Below are positions 22,691 through 33,574 of a stretch of DNA of 64,000 bases, piece after piece. The notes below the pieces were generated by a model. That model was not told the DNA's origin. It did no database searches and was given only the letters and a program-made list of their open reading frames with translations. Numbering within the stretch: position 1 is the first letter of the stretch; each line of letters opens with the position of its first letter. The DNA lies in the NCBI RefSeq assembly GCF_963576675.1, contig NC_088919.1, forward strand, positions 41,500,501-41,564,500, given 5' to 3'. Both the position numbers and the translations under genes were made by a program. Origin of the DNA: Euphorbia lathyris (Eukaryota; Streptophyta; Magnoliopsida; Malpighiales; Euphorbiaceae).

Positions 22691-23439
22691 AGATTTAATA
22701 TACCAACACCTACTATTATATGAATAGTGAAACTGAGCGAGATCGAGATAAGATTTGATAAAATATTGAATATAAAGATATGCCAATCCTCCTTTCTTTG
22801 GTTACTCATACAACAGCAAAACCAAGTAAGCTATCGCTATTTATTATTGAAACATATATGTCAATAATAAATCTCCCTAAAAAACGTAAACCAATTACCC
22901 ACAAAACAAAAATAGAAGACATAATTGACAATCAAACAACAGAACGCATGTTACATTTACCCATAAAATGGAAGCAGAATATGTAACCGACAATCAAACA
23001 ATTGAAAGTAGAAGACATAATTGACAACCAAACAACTTAAAGCAGAAGATGTAACCAACAGTCAAATAACTGAAAACAAAAGACGTAACTACTAGTCAAA
23101 CAACTGAAAGCAGAAGACATAATCGACAGTTAAACAACTACAAACTGAAGACATAATCGACAGCCAAACAACCGAAAGCATAACATTATCCAAAAATGTA
23201 AAACAATTACATTACCAAAAAACAGAATTACGTTTCACCAACGCCCAAAAGTCGAACTGAATCGGAAGACTTAACTAGAAGTCATACAACAGAAAGCAGA
23301 AAACACTCTCGCGAGGGAGACACTCTCATAAGGGAGAGACTAAACCATCATTGGGAAGAAAAGAGTGAATAAACCACAAGAAATATATAGGCATAGTATG
23401 GAAATATTTGGATTTCAGAGAAAACGGCGCAAATACTAA
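22691..23439. repeat. ~36-40-bp minisatellite and flank
   Basis: From about 22900 to 23190 a degenerate unit repeats about seven times, with core gacaatcaaacaactgaaag followed by cagaagacataat. The rest is AT-rich sequence without a gene, ending at the left TSD of the Harbinger element. Confidence 0.65.
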
Positions 23440-24599
23440 GGCCCTATTTGTTTGGGGGAAAATATTTTCTCAATTTTCCAGTGTTTGTTTGGGCAGGAAA
23501 ATAAGTCAAAGGAAAATAAGTTGTCAGTCAATGGAAAATTAAGGAAGAAACAAGGGAAAATGCTTTACCCTTTTGAGAAGGGTAAAACATTTTCCAAAAC
23601 ACACGCGTGAACGTCATCCTCTTCTTTACGCGTTCTCGTCTCTTCATCGTTCTCTCCATTGCCAGTCTCCTTTCTCTCCTCTGTCGTTGATCCAAGTAAT
23701 TTATTTATTTTTGGTTATTTTGTTCATATCTCTTCTCTTCGACTTTGCCAACCCAATCTCATCTCTCAGGCCTCTGTGATGACCGGAATCTGAATCTCCG
23801 ATCTCCCTGTCGCAGTCTACTAGTCTCACTCTCATCTCGATTCTCTCAGCCTCTCTATCGAGTCTGGCCGTTGTGCTTCTGGTGCTAGAGTATCCAACTA
23901 AGCTCTACTTCGTATCTTCCACTTTCAAATCTTGAAAAGGTAAGCTTCCATTTCGTTTCATGTTTCGATTCCCATCAATTTCATGATTAACATAATTGCG
24001 CTTGCTGATTTCGGTTCTCTGATTTGATTTATTATAAGTGTTCTTGCTAGAATTAGGTTTGTGATTGCTAGTTGCTGCTGTGATTTTGTCTGGGGGAAAT
24101 GGGGGAAATTGATGTAATTGATTACACATAAAATTGATAACATTTTTGGATCAAATCAAACTAATTACAGATGCCAATTTGATTGATTTTGCCTAAAAAA
24201 TGTAGAATTCAAAAATCACAACTTTGTTCTCATCTCAGTCATTTGGATCACTTTGTGATTTGTGGCTTATTTTTCGTGATTCTCGTTACCTTTTTATTAA
24301 CAAAATAAAGAAAAGAAGCTTAAGTTTTGTCAGTTCTCCATCAACATGTAGAATTATTTATTGTTAATCCGGTTAATAATTTATGCTCTTACAGTTTGAG
24401 AGTCTCTTTAGTTAGTGACAGTAATATTTGCTTACATACACATTGTTGTTGTTGGTTGTATTAGGGTCCTTGGGTTGCTATCAGGGGTGTCAAAATGGAT
24501 TTTCGTGTCATAATCCTATTACATATTATTTTGTAGAGAAACGACACACTTGCTTAAGAAGGAGAAGAGTTTGGGACTTCATTTGATTCGTCGTTACGT

Positions 24600-25030
24600 T
24601 AATTATTTTTGAGCAATTTGCTGCTGTTTTTGAGGGTATATTTGTTGCTGTTTTTTTCAATTTGCTGATGTTTTTGAAGGTTTTTTGCTGCTGTTTTTAG
24701 GGGTATGTTTGCTGTTGTTTTTAGCTTAATTGGTGCAGTTTTGGGGGGTAAGTTTGCTGCTGTTTTTGAAGGTTTTTTGCTGCTGTTTTTAGGGATATGT
24801 TTGTTGCTGTTTTTAGCTTAATCGGTGCAATTTTTGAGGGTAAGTTTGCTGCTGTTTTTGAGCAGTTTGCTGTTATTTTTGAGCAGTTTGCTGCTGTTTT
24901 TGAGGGGGTACGTTTGCTGCTGGGTTTTTTTTTTTTTTTTTTGCAATTTGTTGCTGTTTTTTAGCAGTTTGGGGGTAAGTTTGCTGTGGTTTTTAGGCAG
25001 TTTTCCAAGGGTAATTTGTAGCTATATTTT
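24600..25030. repeat. tttgctgctgtttttgag minisatellite in Harbinger 5' region
   Basis: About a dozen imperfect copies of a 20-30-bp unit (tttgctgctgtttttgagg, tttttagcttaatcggtgca). It is translated spuriously as a Leu-rich ORF. No function assigned. Confidence 0.75.
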
Positions 25031-25101
25031 TATCTTAATTGGTGCAGTTTTGGTGCTTCATTTGTGCTTAATACATGTGAATCTCTTTGGTGATTTATAG
25101 A

Positions 25102-26446
25102 TGGACCAAGAACATATTAATGTCGTAGTGAAAGGTGTTGCTACTATAGTGGTAACCATTGTAACAATGTTTTTTTAACAAAAGAAAAAGAGCCAGAATA
25201 ACGAGACAACCTCGTATAGAGGCAGATCATGAAAAACAATTTTATATAACTAGTGTGTTAGAAAGGGGTGATATGCATTGTATCAATCAACTTCGTATGA
25301 AACTTATGGTCTTTTATAAGCTATGTGATGTTCTCAATAGTCAAAATCTCATACGACCGACCATAAATATGTCTGTTAGGGAACAAGTTATGATGTTCTT
25401 GCAAGTAATAGGGCATAATACTGGGTTTAGGGTAGTTGGAGCAATATTTTTTAGATCTGTAGAAACAATCCATCGTTATTTTAGAATTGTATTATCTGCA
25501 ATTTTAAAATTGTACAAACAGCTCATTAGGAATCCTGAGCATGAATGTCCAACACAGATCACAAGTAACCAAAGATTTTTTCCATATTTTGAGGTAACAA
25601 ACAAGTCTTATCTAAATTTTTTGTTTGTTTTAAGTATGAAATTGACAAAATACAAATAAGATATTCACTGAATATTTTTTGTATTAGGATTGTGTCGGAA
25701 CAATTGATGGTACTCATGTACTAGCAAATGTTCCTTTTGAAATTCAAGGAAAATTTCGTGGAAAAATTCGAGAAACCAAACAAAATGTGTTAGCAGCTAT
25801 TAATTTTGACTTACGATTCACATATGTGCTAGCTGGTTGGGAAGGAAGTGCACATGATTCTCGCGTCTTAACCGATGTTTTGTCTAAAGATTTTAAGATT
25901 CCCGAAGGTATGAAATTCGAATAGTATTGCAAAACATAGTTCCAATGATTAAAAAATATAAAAGAATTTTGATGACTTCTTTTTAATTTTTTAGGTAAAT
26001 ATTATCTTGGTGATGCCGGTTATGGCATTAGAAATGAAGTTTTAACTCCATATCGAGGTGTCCGATACCATCTTATGGAATATGGTAGCAACTTACCTCA
26101 AAACCAAAAAGAGTTATATAATATGAGACATTCTTCGTTAAGAACTGCTGTTGAGTGTACGTTTGGGTTATTGAAGGCACGCTTTCGTGTATTGGATTCT
26201 CGACCATTTTGGTCTTACCAAACACAAGTAGATGTTGTTCTAGCTTGTTGCATTTTGCATAATCATATTATGGGAGTTGATCCTGAAAATGTTATAATGA
26301 ATCAAGTGAACAACACAAGTGCACCAACAACTCAAAGATCTCAATTGAGTCAAAGAGAAGAGATGCATGAAAATAGGGCATGGGCAACAAAGAGAGATGT
26401 GATAGCAAACTCTATGTGGAACGATTATACTGCAATAAACAATTAG
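25102..26446 (+). pseudogene. PIF/Harbinger transposase (DDE_Tnp_4 type), one frameshift near the start
   Basis: Three exons fit: 25102-25593, 25688-25907 and 25995-26446, with GT/AG introns of 94 and 87 bp. Exon 1 has helix-turn-helix-like sequence (EQVMMFLQVIGHN, SVETIHRYF). Exon 2 carries GTIDGTHV with the first catalytic Asp and AGWEGSAHDSRV with the second. Exon 3 has YYLGDAGY and the RTAVECTFGLLKARF block with the conserved Glu. This is the plant PIF/Pong transposase layout. The only lesion found is in the T run at 25171-25177, which throws the ATG at 25102 out of frame with the rest. A downstream start could still give most of the protein. Gene order transposase then Myb-like gene, same strand, is normal for this superfamily. 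Confidence 0.85.
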
Positions 26447-26619
26447 TTTATGTTGGATGAATGATTATTGTGTACTAATGTTGATTTGTGTCTTAATATT
26501 TTTGAAGTTTAATGTGTACTAATCTAACTATGTGTATTTTTCAATGCATTGTTTTCTTTATTTTACAACTTTATTGTTATAATTGATATCATTTGTGAAT
26601 AATTATTTATTAGTTTATA

Positions 26620-27247
26620 ATGAGTGCTTCACAAAAAGAAGCAAAAGGCAAAGGAAAGCAGCTTCGATGGACAACACAAATGTCCACTATGGCTCTTTAA
26701 ATACTTACAGATGAGGCAATGAAAGGGAACAAACCGTCTTCCACATTTAAGCCTTCCTCCTTTGCTCGTGTTGCAAATGAAATAAGTGAAAAAATGGCTA
26801 TTACTTGTCAACCTGACCATGTTGAAAATCACTTGAGAACTATAAAAAATGATTGGAAGATTATTATTGCACTGAAAAGTAAGAGTGGATTTGGATGAGA
26901 TGAGAACATGAAGATGATAACTGCTGAGCAACAAGTGTATGGTGAGGAAGTTGCGGTAATAAACTAATTTAATGTTCTATGTTTTTTTGTTATTTATTAT
27001 TTCGAATAAAGTAATATAGAATGTTATCTCTTATATGTTATACAGGCACATTCAGGTCATGCTAAATTTTTGAATAAAAAAATTGCCATGTATGATGAGA
27101 TGGCAATTGTTGTTGGGAGGGATATTACCACTGGTGCCTTTGCAAAATCTTTCTCTAATATTAATATGGATGAGGCCATAGATTTGGATGAAAGTAGTTT
27201 GATTGATGATTTGTCTATGTATGATGATGTGCTTACATCAAAGGAGA

Positions 27248-27319
<72 letters not shown>

Positions 27320-27660
27320 CATCTGCTAAAAGGTCACATAAGAAGAGAACTCGTTCTACTGTTGATGGAAGTGAAGAAAAGATATATGAACAACTGACTA
27401 AGTTGACTTCTGCAATTGAAGAGATTGGGATGCCATCAACAAAGCAAAAAAAAAAAATATTTGTGGAGACTCTTTTACATGAAGTAATGAGTATTGAAGG
27501 TTTTGAAAGGGTTAAATTGGTTCGTGCTTATGATTATTTTTTTGACAACCGTGCTTATGATTATTTGATTGATCATGAATTTGTTGCAAATGCTTTTCTT
27601 GCTAAGCCTTTAGACTTGAAAAAAATATGGATGAAAGCCTTTAGTTATTTTATTATGTAA
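26620..27660 (+). pseudogene. Myb/SANT-like Harbinger ORF, two nonsense codons and a TA-repeat insertion
   Basis: Exons 26620-26955 and 27046-27660. The first encodes a basic start and a Myb/SANT-like trihelix (LRWTTQMS, SSFARVANEISEKM, ENHLRTIKNDWKII). The second encodes the conserved DEMAIVVGRDITTGAFAKS block and an acidic and helical C-terminus. In PIF/Pong elements this protein helps the transposase bind the ends and enter the nucleus. Two in-frame stops interrupt exon 1, a TAA at 26698-26700 and a TGA at about 26897. A 70-bp (TA)n run has expanded inside exon 2, read as alternating Ile-Tyr but staying in frame. Confidence 0.8.
27249..27318. repeat. (TA)35 microsatellite within the Harbinger ORF
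   Basis: A pure TA run of about 70 bp inside the second exon of the Myb-like ORF. The flanking coding frame continues on both sides. Confidence 0.95.
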
Positions 27661-28011
27661 TTGGGCATATTTTTTATTTACGACATGAACTTTATGTATG
27701 GATAACGTATTTCTATTTTATTTTGTGTTTGGAAGATTTTTTTTTTATCAAAATGTGGTATGAACTTTATGATGAATATTATTTATGTTTGAGACATTTT
27801 TATTTGTGTTTTATATATACAACTGAAAATTAAAAAAAAATACAGAATATATTTAGTGGTTGAAAAATATTTTCCAGTGTTGTAGCCAAACACCGAAAAA
27901 TATTTTTCAGTGTTGTTGCCAAACATAGGAAAATATTTTATTTTCCTGTACAATATTTTCCCTGCATAAAATTTTCCAGAACACGATATTTTTCCCCAAA
28001 CAAACGGGACC

Positions 28012-28359
28012 TAATATTAAAATTCAAATCAAAGAAATATAATGAAACGATGACCTGAAAATAAGTATTTGGTTATAATTTAGGTTAAATTATTATGTAA
28101 AAAAAACATGTGGTTATATTGTTTTATAAATTGATACTTGTTTTTTTTCCCTCAAAATAAGTGTCTCTAGTTGTTGTCGGTAATATAATTGAGGAATTTG
28201 CCTACACATTGTTAAATAAGTGTCATAACACAAGAGTTTCTTCTTTCTTCTTTTTTTTCTCTTTCTTCTTCTTGGAATTTTCAAATTTCTCAAAATTACA
28301 AAAGAGACATTCTGAAATTTACAAAATCAATTCCGAATTCTAATCAATGTACAAATGGT
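28012..28359. other. spacer between Harbinger element and repeat X1
   Basis: No gene seen; AT-rich with a ttcttctttcttc pyrimidine run at about 28237-28275. It is the left flank of the X1-virus-X2 block. Confidence 0.4.
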
Positions 28360-29711
28360 TGATTGATGCCGAAATAATCTAAGAGATTTTCCATAAAATT
28401 CTTGGATTTTGAGATTTTAGATTTAGGATTCGGATTTTAATTTCTTTTTTTTCTATACGTGATGATTTGTTAAGGTATTGAGACATAAAAGAAAAGTTAT
28501 TGTAACAACTTTTCCCTCCTAACTTCTTTTCTAAGCATGTGTTTTTGTGAATGTTCTGGCCAACTTCAAGTGCCATAATGTGATTACAGAGAAGATCATA
28601 CAAAAGACGATAATGTTGATTGTGTTGATTCTCAGGAAGATATGGAGATGACATAGTTTAGAAGAATCGATGGGTTGATGCGGTAGTTAATAATCTCGTT
28701 CAATTTGATAAGAGCGATTTTCGTAGACTTGTTTCCATATCAACGAAATTGATTTTCGTTTTTTTCGGAAATCTGGGATTTTGAAAAAAATTGGAAATTT
28801 CAAGGAATTTCAAAATTGTAGAACATTAAAAAATGAAGAATGAGAGAGAAAAAAATAAAAAAAAATATAGAGATAAGGACCAAATTTGACCTTAATATTT
28901 TTGGTGAAGTGCACATTTAACCCTAACAAATAAAAGATTAAAAGCTTAATCAACAAAAACAATGAAAGATTAAGGGTCTTAAAATACATTTTTCCTATAT
29001 ATTTATGCATATATAGGTTACATAGAAATATACATCTTTGAGTTACAACATTAAATATTAAATAAATGGAAAGTTACAATATTTGAAAAAAATATGAAGT
29101 TACAACAACATTTATGAAATAAAGAATTACAATGGTTACATTTATTTATATACATGTTTGAGTTATCATATTAAATGAATGGAAATTGCCACATTAAACA
29201 AAATATGAAGTTAGAACATTAATGAAATAAACAGGCTTAATACAATATTTTTAAGTAGCCCTTAAACTTTAAAATGTTATACTAATCTCATCAATTAGCT
29301 TATTTAGAATAAACAATCTCTCAATTTACTTATTTGAAACAAATAACCCTTCAAGTTATTTAATTTGAACAAATAACTTCACATCCCAAAAATATTCAAT
29401 ATAATATTACATCAGAAATAAGAGATGTCCAAAATATTGGTTGCCACACCTAATTAATCTACTGATAGATTAATAAAAGGATACAAATAGTAACGTATCT
29501 CAGAGATTATTTGTTCCAAATAAATAAAAAAGAGGTTAGTTGTAACATTTTAAAGTTTAATGGTCCGTTGCATTTTTTGGACAAATTGTTGAGTTGAATT
29601 CGAGATATATTAGATCAAATAAAAAAATTACGGTAGTTATATTTATTTATATAACTATTAATGTAATATTTATCTATATTTATTTGTATACATGTTTTGA
29701 GTTACAACATG
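28360..29711. repeat. X1: 1.35-kb direct repeat left of the endogenous virus
   Basis: Starts tgattgatgccgaaa and ends gagttacaacatg. It is nearly identical to X2 (40526-45639) once the two insertions in X2 are removed (1352 versus about 1344 bp). The right half consists of diverged internal repeats around aagttacaacattaatgaaa. No convincing gene, though a 91-codon minus ORF (28654-28379) is present. X1 carries the empty site for both insertions in X2 (near 29050 and 29200). Confidence 0.85.
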
Positions 29712-29749
29712 TTTTTAAGATGATAAGAAACTGTAAAGTGTGTCTGTTA

Positions 29750-32572
29750 AAGCATCTAATATTATAATTCTCTTATTATAAGTTTGACAGTTTCTACCAT
29801 AAACACTGGGACTCGGTGAAGGAAGGTGTCTATAATTTTATCTTTGGAATCTTCTGCGGTTCCAACGAGATTAGCCTGGTGAATAAAACCCTCCTGGTTC
29901 TGATCCCTAAGGTTGAAAAGCCCTCCTCCTTTTTACAAATGAGGCCGATCAGCCTATGTAATGTTTTATACAAAGCTATCACTAAGATTGTAGCGAATAG
30001 GGTCCGGCGGATCCTTCCCGAGATTATTAGCCAAAATCAAGGTAGCTTTGTTCCTGGTAGGCAAATGATGGACAATGTGGTAATTGCCCAGGAGATGGTC
30101 CATTCCATGAAAATGAGGAAGGGTAAGAAAGGGATCGTGGCTCTCAAGCTTGATCTGGAGAAAGCTTATGATCGTTTAAACTGGAGCTTTCTTTTGGATA
30201 GCTTAAGTAAAGCTGGTATTCCTGAGAACTGGAGGAGTTTGATTGAAGGTTGCGTGTCTTCTCCTGTTTTCCAGGTTATGATCAATGGAGATATGTCTGA
30301 TGAGTTTTCTCCTTCTAGGGGTATCCGTCAAGGAGATCCTATGAGCCCTTTCCTTTTTGTGATAGCAATGGAAAGGCTGGCTCACCTAATTCAAGAAGCT
30401 GTGAATAAGGGGAGTCTCTATCCTGTGTCCATTAACAGATTTTGCCCTCCTATTTCCCACTTGTTCTTCGCTGACGATGTGATGATCTTTGTGGAAGGAA
30501 ATGAGGAGCAAATTGGTGTGGTCATGAATATCCTGGAGTGCTTTTGCGTTGCTTCTGGCCAAAAGATCAATGTCCACAAGTCCCAGATGCTTTGCTCTAA
30601 GAACATGGATAGAAGCCTCTGTAATAAGCTTAGCGATCTTTCGGGTATCCCTCTTACCCAATCCTTGGGAAAGTATCTTAAGATTCCCCTTCATAGTGAC
30701 AGAGTTTCCAAAGCCTCCTTTAAGGAGACTCTGGACAAAACTAATGGGTTGTGTGCTAGTTGGAAGGCCAATTCTCTTTCCTTGGCTGGCCGTCTAACCT
30801 TAATTCAGTCTGTCAACTGCGCAGCTCCCAATCATATCATGCAAGCATGTAAGTTTCCTGAGCCAGTTCTCAATGAGCTTGATAAAATCAACCGGCGTTT
30901 TCTTTGGGGTGAGTCTGGAGAGGGTAGGAAGATTCACCTAGTCCCTTGGAAGGAGGTCTGCCAGCCTAAAAGCAGGGGGGTCTTTGCATCAGACAAGCTA
31001 AAGATAACAATAAGGTCTTGTTGATGAAGCTCCTCTGGAGAATGTGGCAGAACCCTTCTTCTCTTTGGGTTCGATTGCTTTGTGGCAAGTATCGTAAGGA
31101 CAAAATCTTTGGGGGCCCTAAAGAGAGGATTGACAATTGTTCTTTCCTTTGGAAAGGGCTCAGTGCTGTGTTTGCTGAGTTCTGCACGGGGGTTGGCCTG
31201 GAGGTGGGTAATGGTAAGTCCATAAGCTTCTGGTATGACACCTGGATCGGAGATAAACCTCTTATAGAGGTTTGCTGCTCTCCCCCGCCTAGCAATTTCC
31301 GCAGCTGGAGGATTGCCGATGTGGTGGACTCTGATGGGGACTGGATTCGGTCTATGTTTGGTTCCTTCTTGAGCCTTGATTCTCTCCTCAGAATCAGGGG
31401 AGTGAAGATTAGTAACCTTGAGGAGGACAAGGATAGGCATTGCTGGGCCCTGACAAAAAATGGAGCTTACTCTTGCAAGTCTGCCTTTGAAGCTTTTACT
31501 CTTGACAGATCCGACCCTCTTTCGGACACTTGGAAATCCATTTGGGCTCTGAAAATCCCTTACCGAATGAGGAGCTTCCTGTGGCTTGGAGTCAAGGACA
31601 GATTGCTGACTAATTCGGATAGACATAGACGTCACTTGGCGGATTCAGGTGCTTGCAGTAGATGCAGAGGCCAAGTTGAATCTTTATGCCATGCCCTTAG
31701 GGACTGCCCTAAGAGTAAGGAGGTTTGGCAGAAAGTTCTTCCGCACCACATTCTCCCCTCCTTCTTTGCCTACCCTGAGAATGACTGGTTCTCCAATGGG
31801 GTTAAAGGTAGGTTAATGGCTAGCATGGAGCAGGGAGACATTTTATTTGCTATTATCTGCCACCACCTTTGGAAGTGGAGAAACGAGGAGATCTTTGGTG
31901 AGAACTATTTTTATTCAGAACTTACCCGAGTTCTTCTCTAAAAAGCTCCTTACCATTATGGGGAGCTTCAAAGGGGACCCCTTTGCCAATTCTACCCAGA
32001 ATAAAGAGGTTCAACTCGTTGGGTGGTGTAGGCCGAAGGATGGGGTGGTTAAGTTGAACACGGATGGCTCCTATCTCAACAATGGAAAGATCGCGGTTGG
32101 AGGCGTGCTCAGGGACGCGGGAGGTGCCTGGTTGTCTGGATTCACCCATAACCTGGGTTTGGGCTCATCCTTTTCAGCGGAACTTTGGGGTATTCTTTCT
32201 GGAGTCAAGCTTGCCAGAAATCTGGGTATTGGAGTCTGATACTATGGAGGCTATTAGTATGATCTCTAATAATCATGCTTTTTGTCTTAGTAGCCAGAAC
32301 CTTATCAAACCAATAAGAAGTCTTGGCTCCTCCTTTGAGTCCTTAGAGTTCAGCCACATCTACAGAGAACAAAATCGAATTGCGGATCGCTTGGCGGCGG
32401 CTGGGCACGAGGGGATGTTAGGTGTTTCCACCCTTTCTGATCCTCCTATCTATCTTTCTTCTCTCCTTTTAGAGGACAGAGTTGGGGTTAGCTTTCCTAG
32501 GCTGATCCCAGGTTAGCTTTTGTCTCAGTGTTGGTTTGTTTTCTTTCCTGTTTCTACCAAAAAAAAAAAGAA
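29750..32572 (+). mobile_element. LINE copy C (L1-type), 5'-truncated, young, inside viral leader
   Basis: Runs from upstream of the RT to an A-tail (32559-32569). Short direct repeats gtctgtta at 29742-29749 and 32573-32580 may be the TSD. At both ends the neighbouring bases belong to the endogenous virus leader, so it landed in integrated viral DNA. It is nearly identical to LINE D (42743-45125), apart from scattered substitutions and small indels, implying recent activity of this family. Confidence 0.85.
29786..32516 (+). pseudogene. LINE C ORF2 remnant: RT, zf-RVT, RNase H
   Basis: The RT domain occupies about 29870-30960. It has the LIPKVEKP and RPISLCNVLYK start, KLDLEKAYDRLNW with a catalytic Asp, GIRQGDPMSPFLF, and HLFFADDVMIF with the FADD catalytic pair. 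A one-base loss in a G run near 30990 shifts the frame. The next segment (31018-31941) carries WRIADVVDSDGDW and the zf-RVT Cys/His cluster (CSRCRGQVESLCHALRDCPKSK at about 31653). RNase H starts near 32026 (GWCRPKDGVVKLNTDGS), with further frame breaks near 31905 and 32236. The N-terminal endonuclease and ORF1 are absent through 5' truncation, so it cannot move itself. Confidence 0.9.
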
Positions 32573-32743
32573 GTCTGTTAGCAACATGATTATATACTTT
32601 CAAAAGGGCTAATTTATTTAACAATAAAACTATTTCACTCTCATCTGTAAAACATAATCTGCTTAGGGATGAAATGAACTGATCTATATCTGAAGATATA
32701 AAATTAGAATTAGAACTTTGTTATGAGTTTGAAAATGAAAGAC

Positions 32744-33016
32744 TCATTTTGTATATATATATAAAAAAAAATAGTTTGCTAACATACTATCAATAAAACG
32801 TATCATTGAACCAACAAAACAACGTTTTATAAAAACATCAACACAATCACAATGATCATCTGCATGTGATTGTATAGAGTTTTCCTGTAACAATTCTAGA
32901 GATCTTAATAGTTCTTTTTTTTTGAAGGTTAATAGTTCTTCTTTTAATTCTCTAAGATCATGTGGAAATTCTAATAAGTAAAAATGATCAACAAAATCTT
33001 CAACAAAATAACCCAT
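32744..33016 (-). CDS. short ORF in the viral leader
   Basis: A 90-codon frame about 210 bases downstream of the predicted viral transcript start. It is acidic at the start, then Leu/Lys-rich. I do not recognise it. Caulimovirid leaders often hold short upstream ORFs, and this may be one of them or chance. Confidence 0.35.
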   Translation of the reverse strand: MGYFVEDFVDHFYLLEFPHDLRELKEELLTFKKKELLRSLELLQENSIQSHADDHCDCVDVFIKRCFVGSMIRFIDSMLANYFFLYIYTK

Positions 33017-33135
33017 TTTTAGAATAAAATACCTGAAGTATTATTAATATCTGAAGAAGAATTACAATCGTCGACAGGAGAAGGAGGGATAATACATGAG
33101 CAAGCTTTTGAAAATACAAGTTGCAAATTTAAGGT

Positions 33136-33141
33136 TTTATT
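33136..33141 (-). terminator. AATAAA signal of the endogenous virus
   Basis: Minus-strand AATAAA about 110 bases downstream of the viral TATA box. A poly(A) signal just inside the transcribed leader is the caulimovirid layout; it gives the terminally redundant pregenomic RNA. Confidence 0.5.
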
Positions 33142-33248
33142 ACAATGAGAGGTGGAAATAAGAAGAGGGGTTTTCTGTTTTTTTATCTATCTTGAAGGGT
33201 GTTGAGTTACTGTATTCGTTCTGATCCTTGATGAAGAGTGAAAGCCTT

Positions 33249-33257
33249 GATTTATAG
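33249..33257 (-). promoter_or_regulatory. TATA box of the viral pregenomic-RNA promoter
   Basis: Minus-strand CTATAAATC lies about 320 bases downstream of the last viral ORF and roughly 730 bases (LINE C excluded) upstream of the primer-binding site, close to the spacing in CaMV-like viruses. A poly(A) signal follows, as expected. Confidence 0.6.
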
Positions 33258-33574
33258 ATGAAGGGAAGTATAATTGTTTTGATGAGCATCCTTATCCTTT
33301 GCTGAGCTGGCGATTCCTGAATGGTCTCTTCTTTTTTGGAAATCGAATCATCTTATTTGGTAACCTTATCTTTGAATAATGCAATAGTGACTGTTGATAA
33401 TGATGTCTGCTTGTGCTGAGTGGATTCCTGTGGATAATAATTCATCATTTTGGATTTTTCTTTTTTTTAAGTCATAATTTTGCCTAGACTGCCCCTAAGG
33501 GTTTTCAGTCTAGCATGACTCTTTATTTTACATTTCACTATTTTTTAATTTTACATTACTGATACAAAAATTAT

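Larger units (their letters stand above)
23440..28011 (+). mobile_element. PIF/Harbinger transposon, full-length, two genes
   Basis: Ends ggccctatttgtttggggg (23440) and, inverted, ggtcccgtttgtttggggaa (from 28011) are TIRs, flanked by TAA (23437-23439, 28012-28014). Both hallmark genes are present in the plus direction: a DDE transposase (25102-26446) and a Myb/SANT-like protein (26620-27660). Inner subterminal copies of ggaaaatattttcc lie at both ends. The 5' non-coding part holds a GCTGTTTTT-rich minisatellite (about 24600-25030). Both genes carry disabling changes, so the element is full in structure but probably not autonomous now. Confidence 0.9.

Noticed and set aside
24825..25100. Leu/Phe-rich ORF in the Harbinger element
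   Set aside because: It is a translation of the GCTGTTTTT minisatellite; it ends before the transposase ATG.
30934..31635. Long minus-strand ORFs opposite LINE C (and 43487-44189 opposite LINE D)
   Set aside because: They are antisense shadows of the zf-RVT/RT coding region; no recognisable domain.
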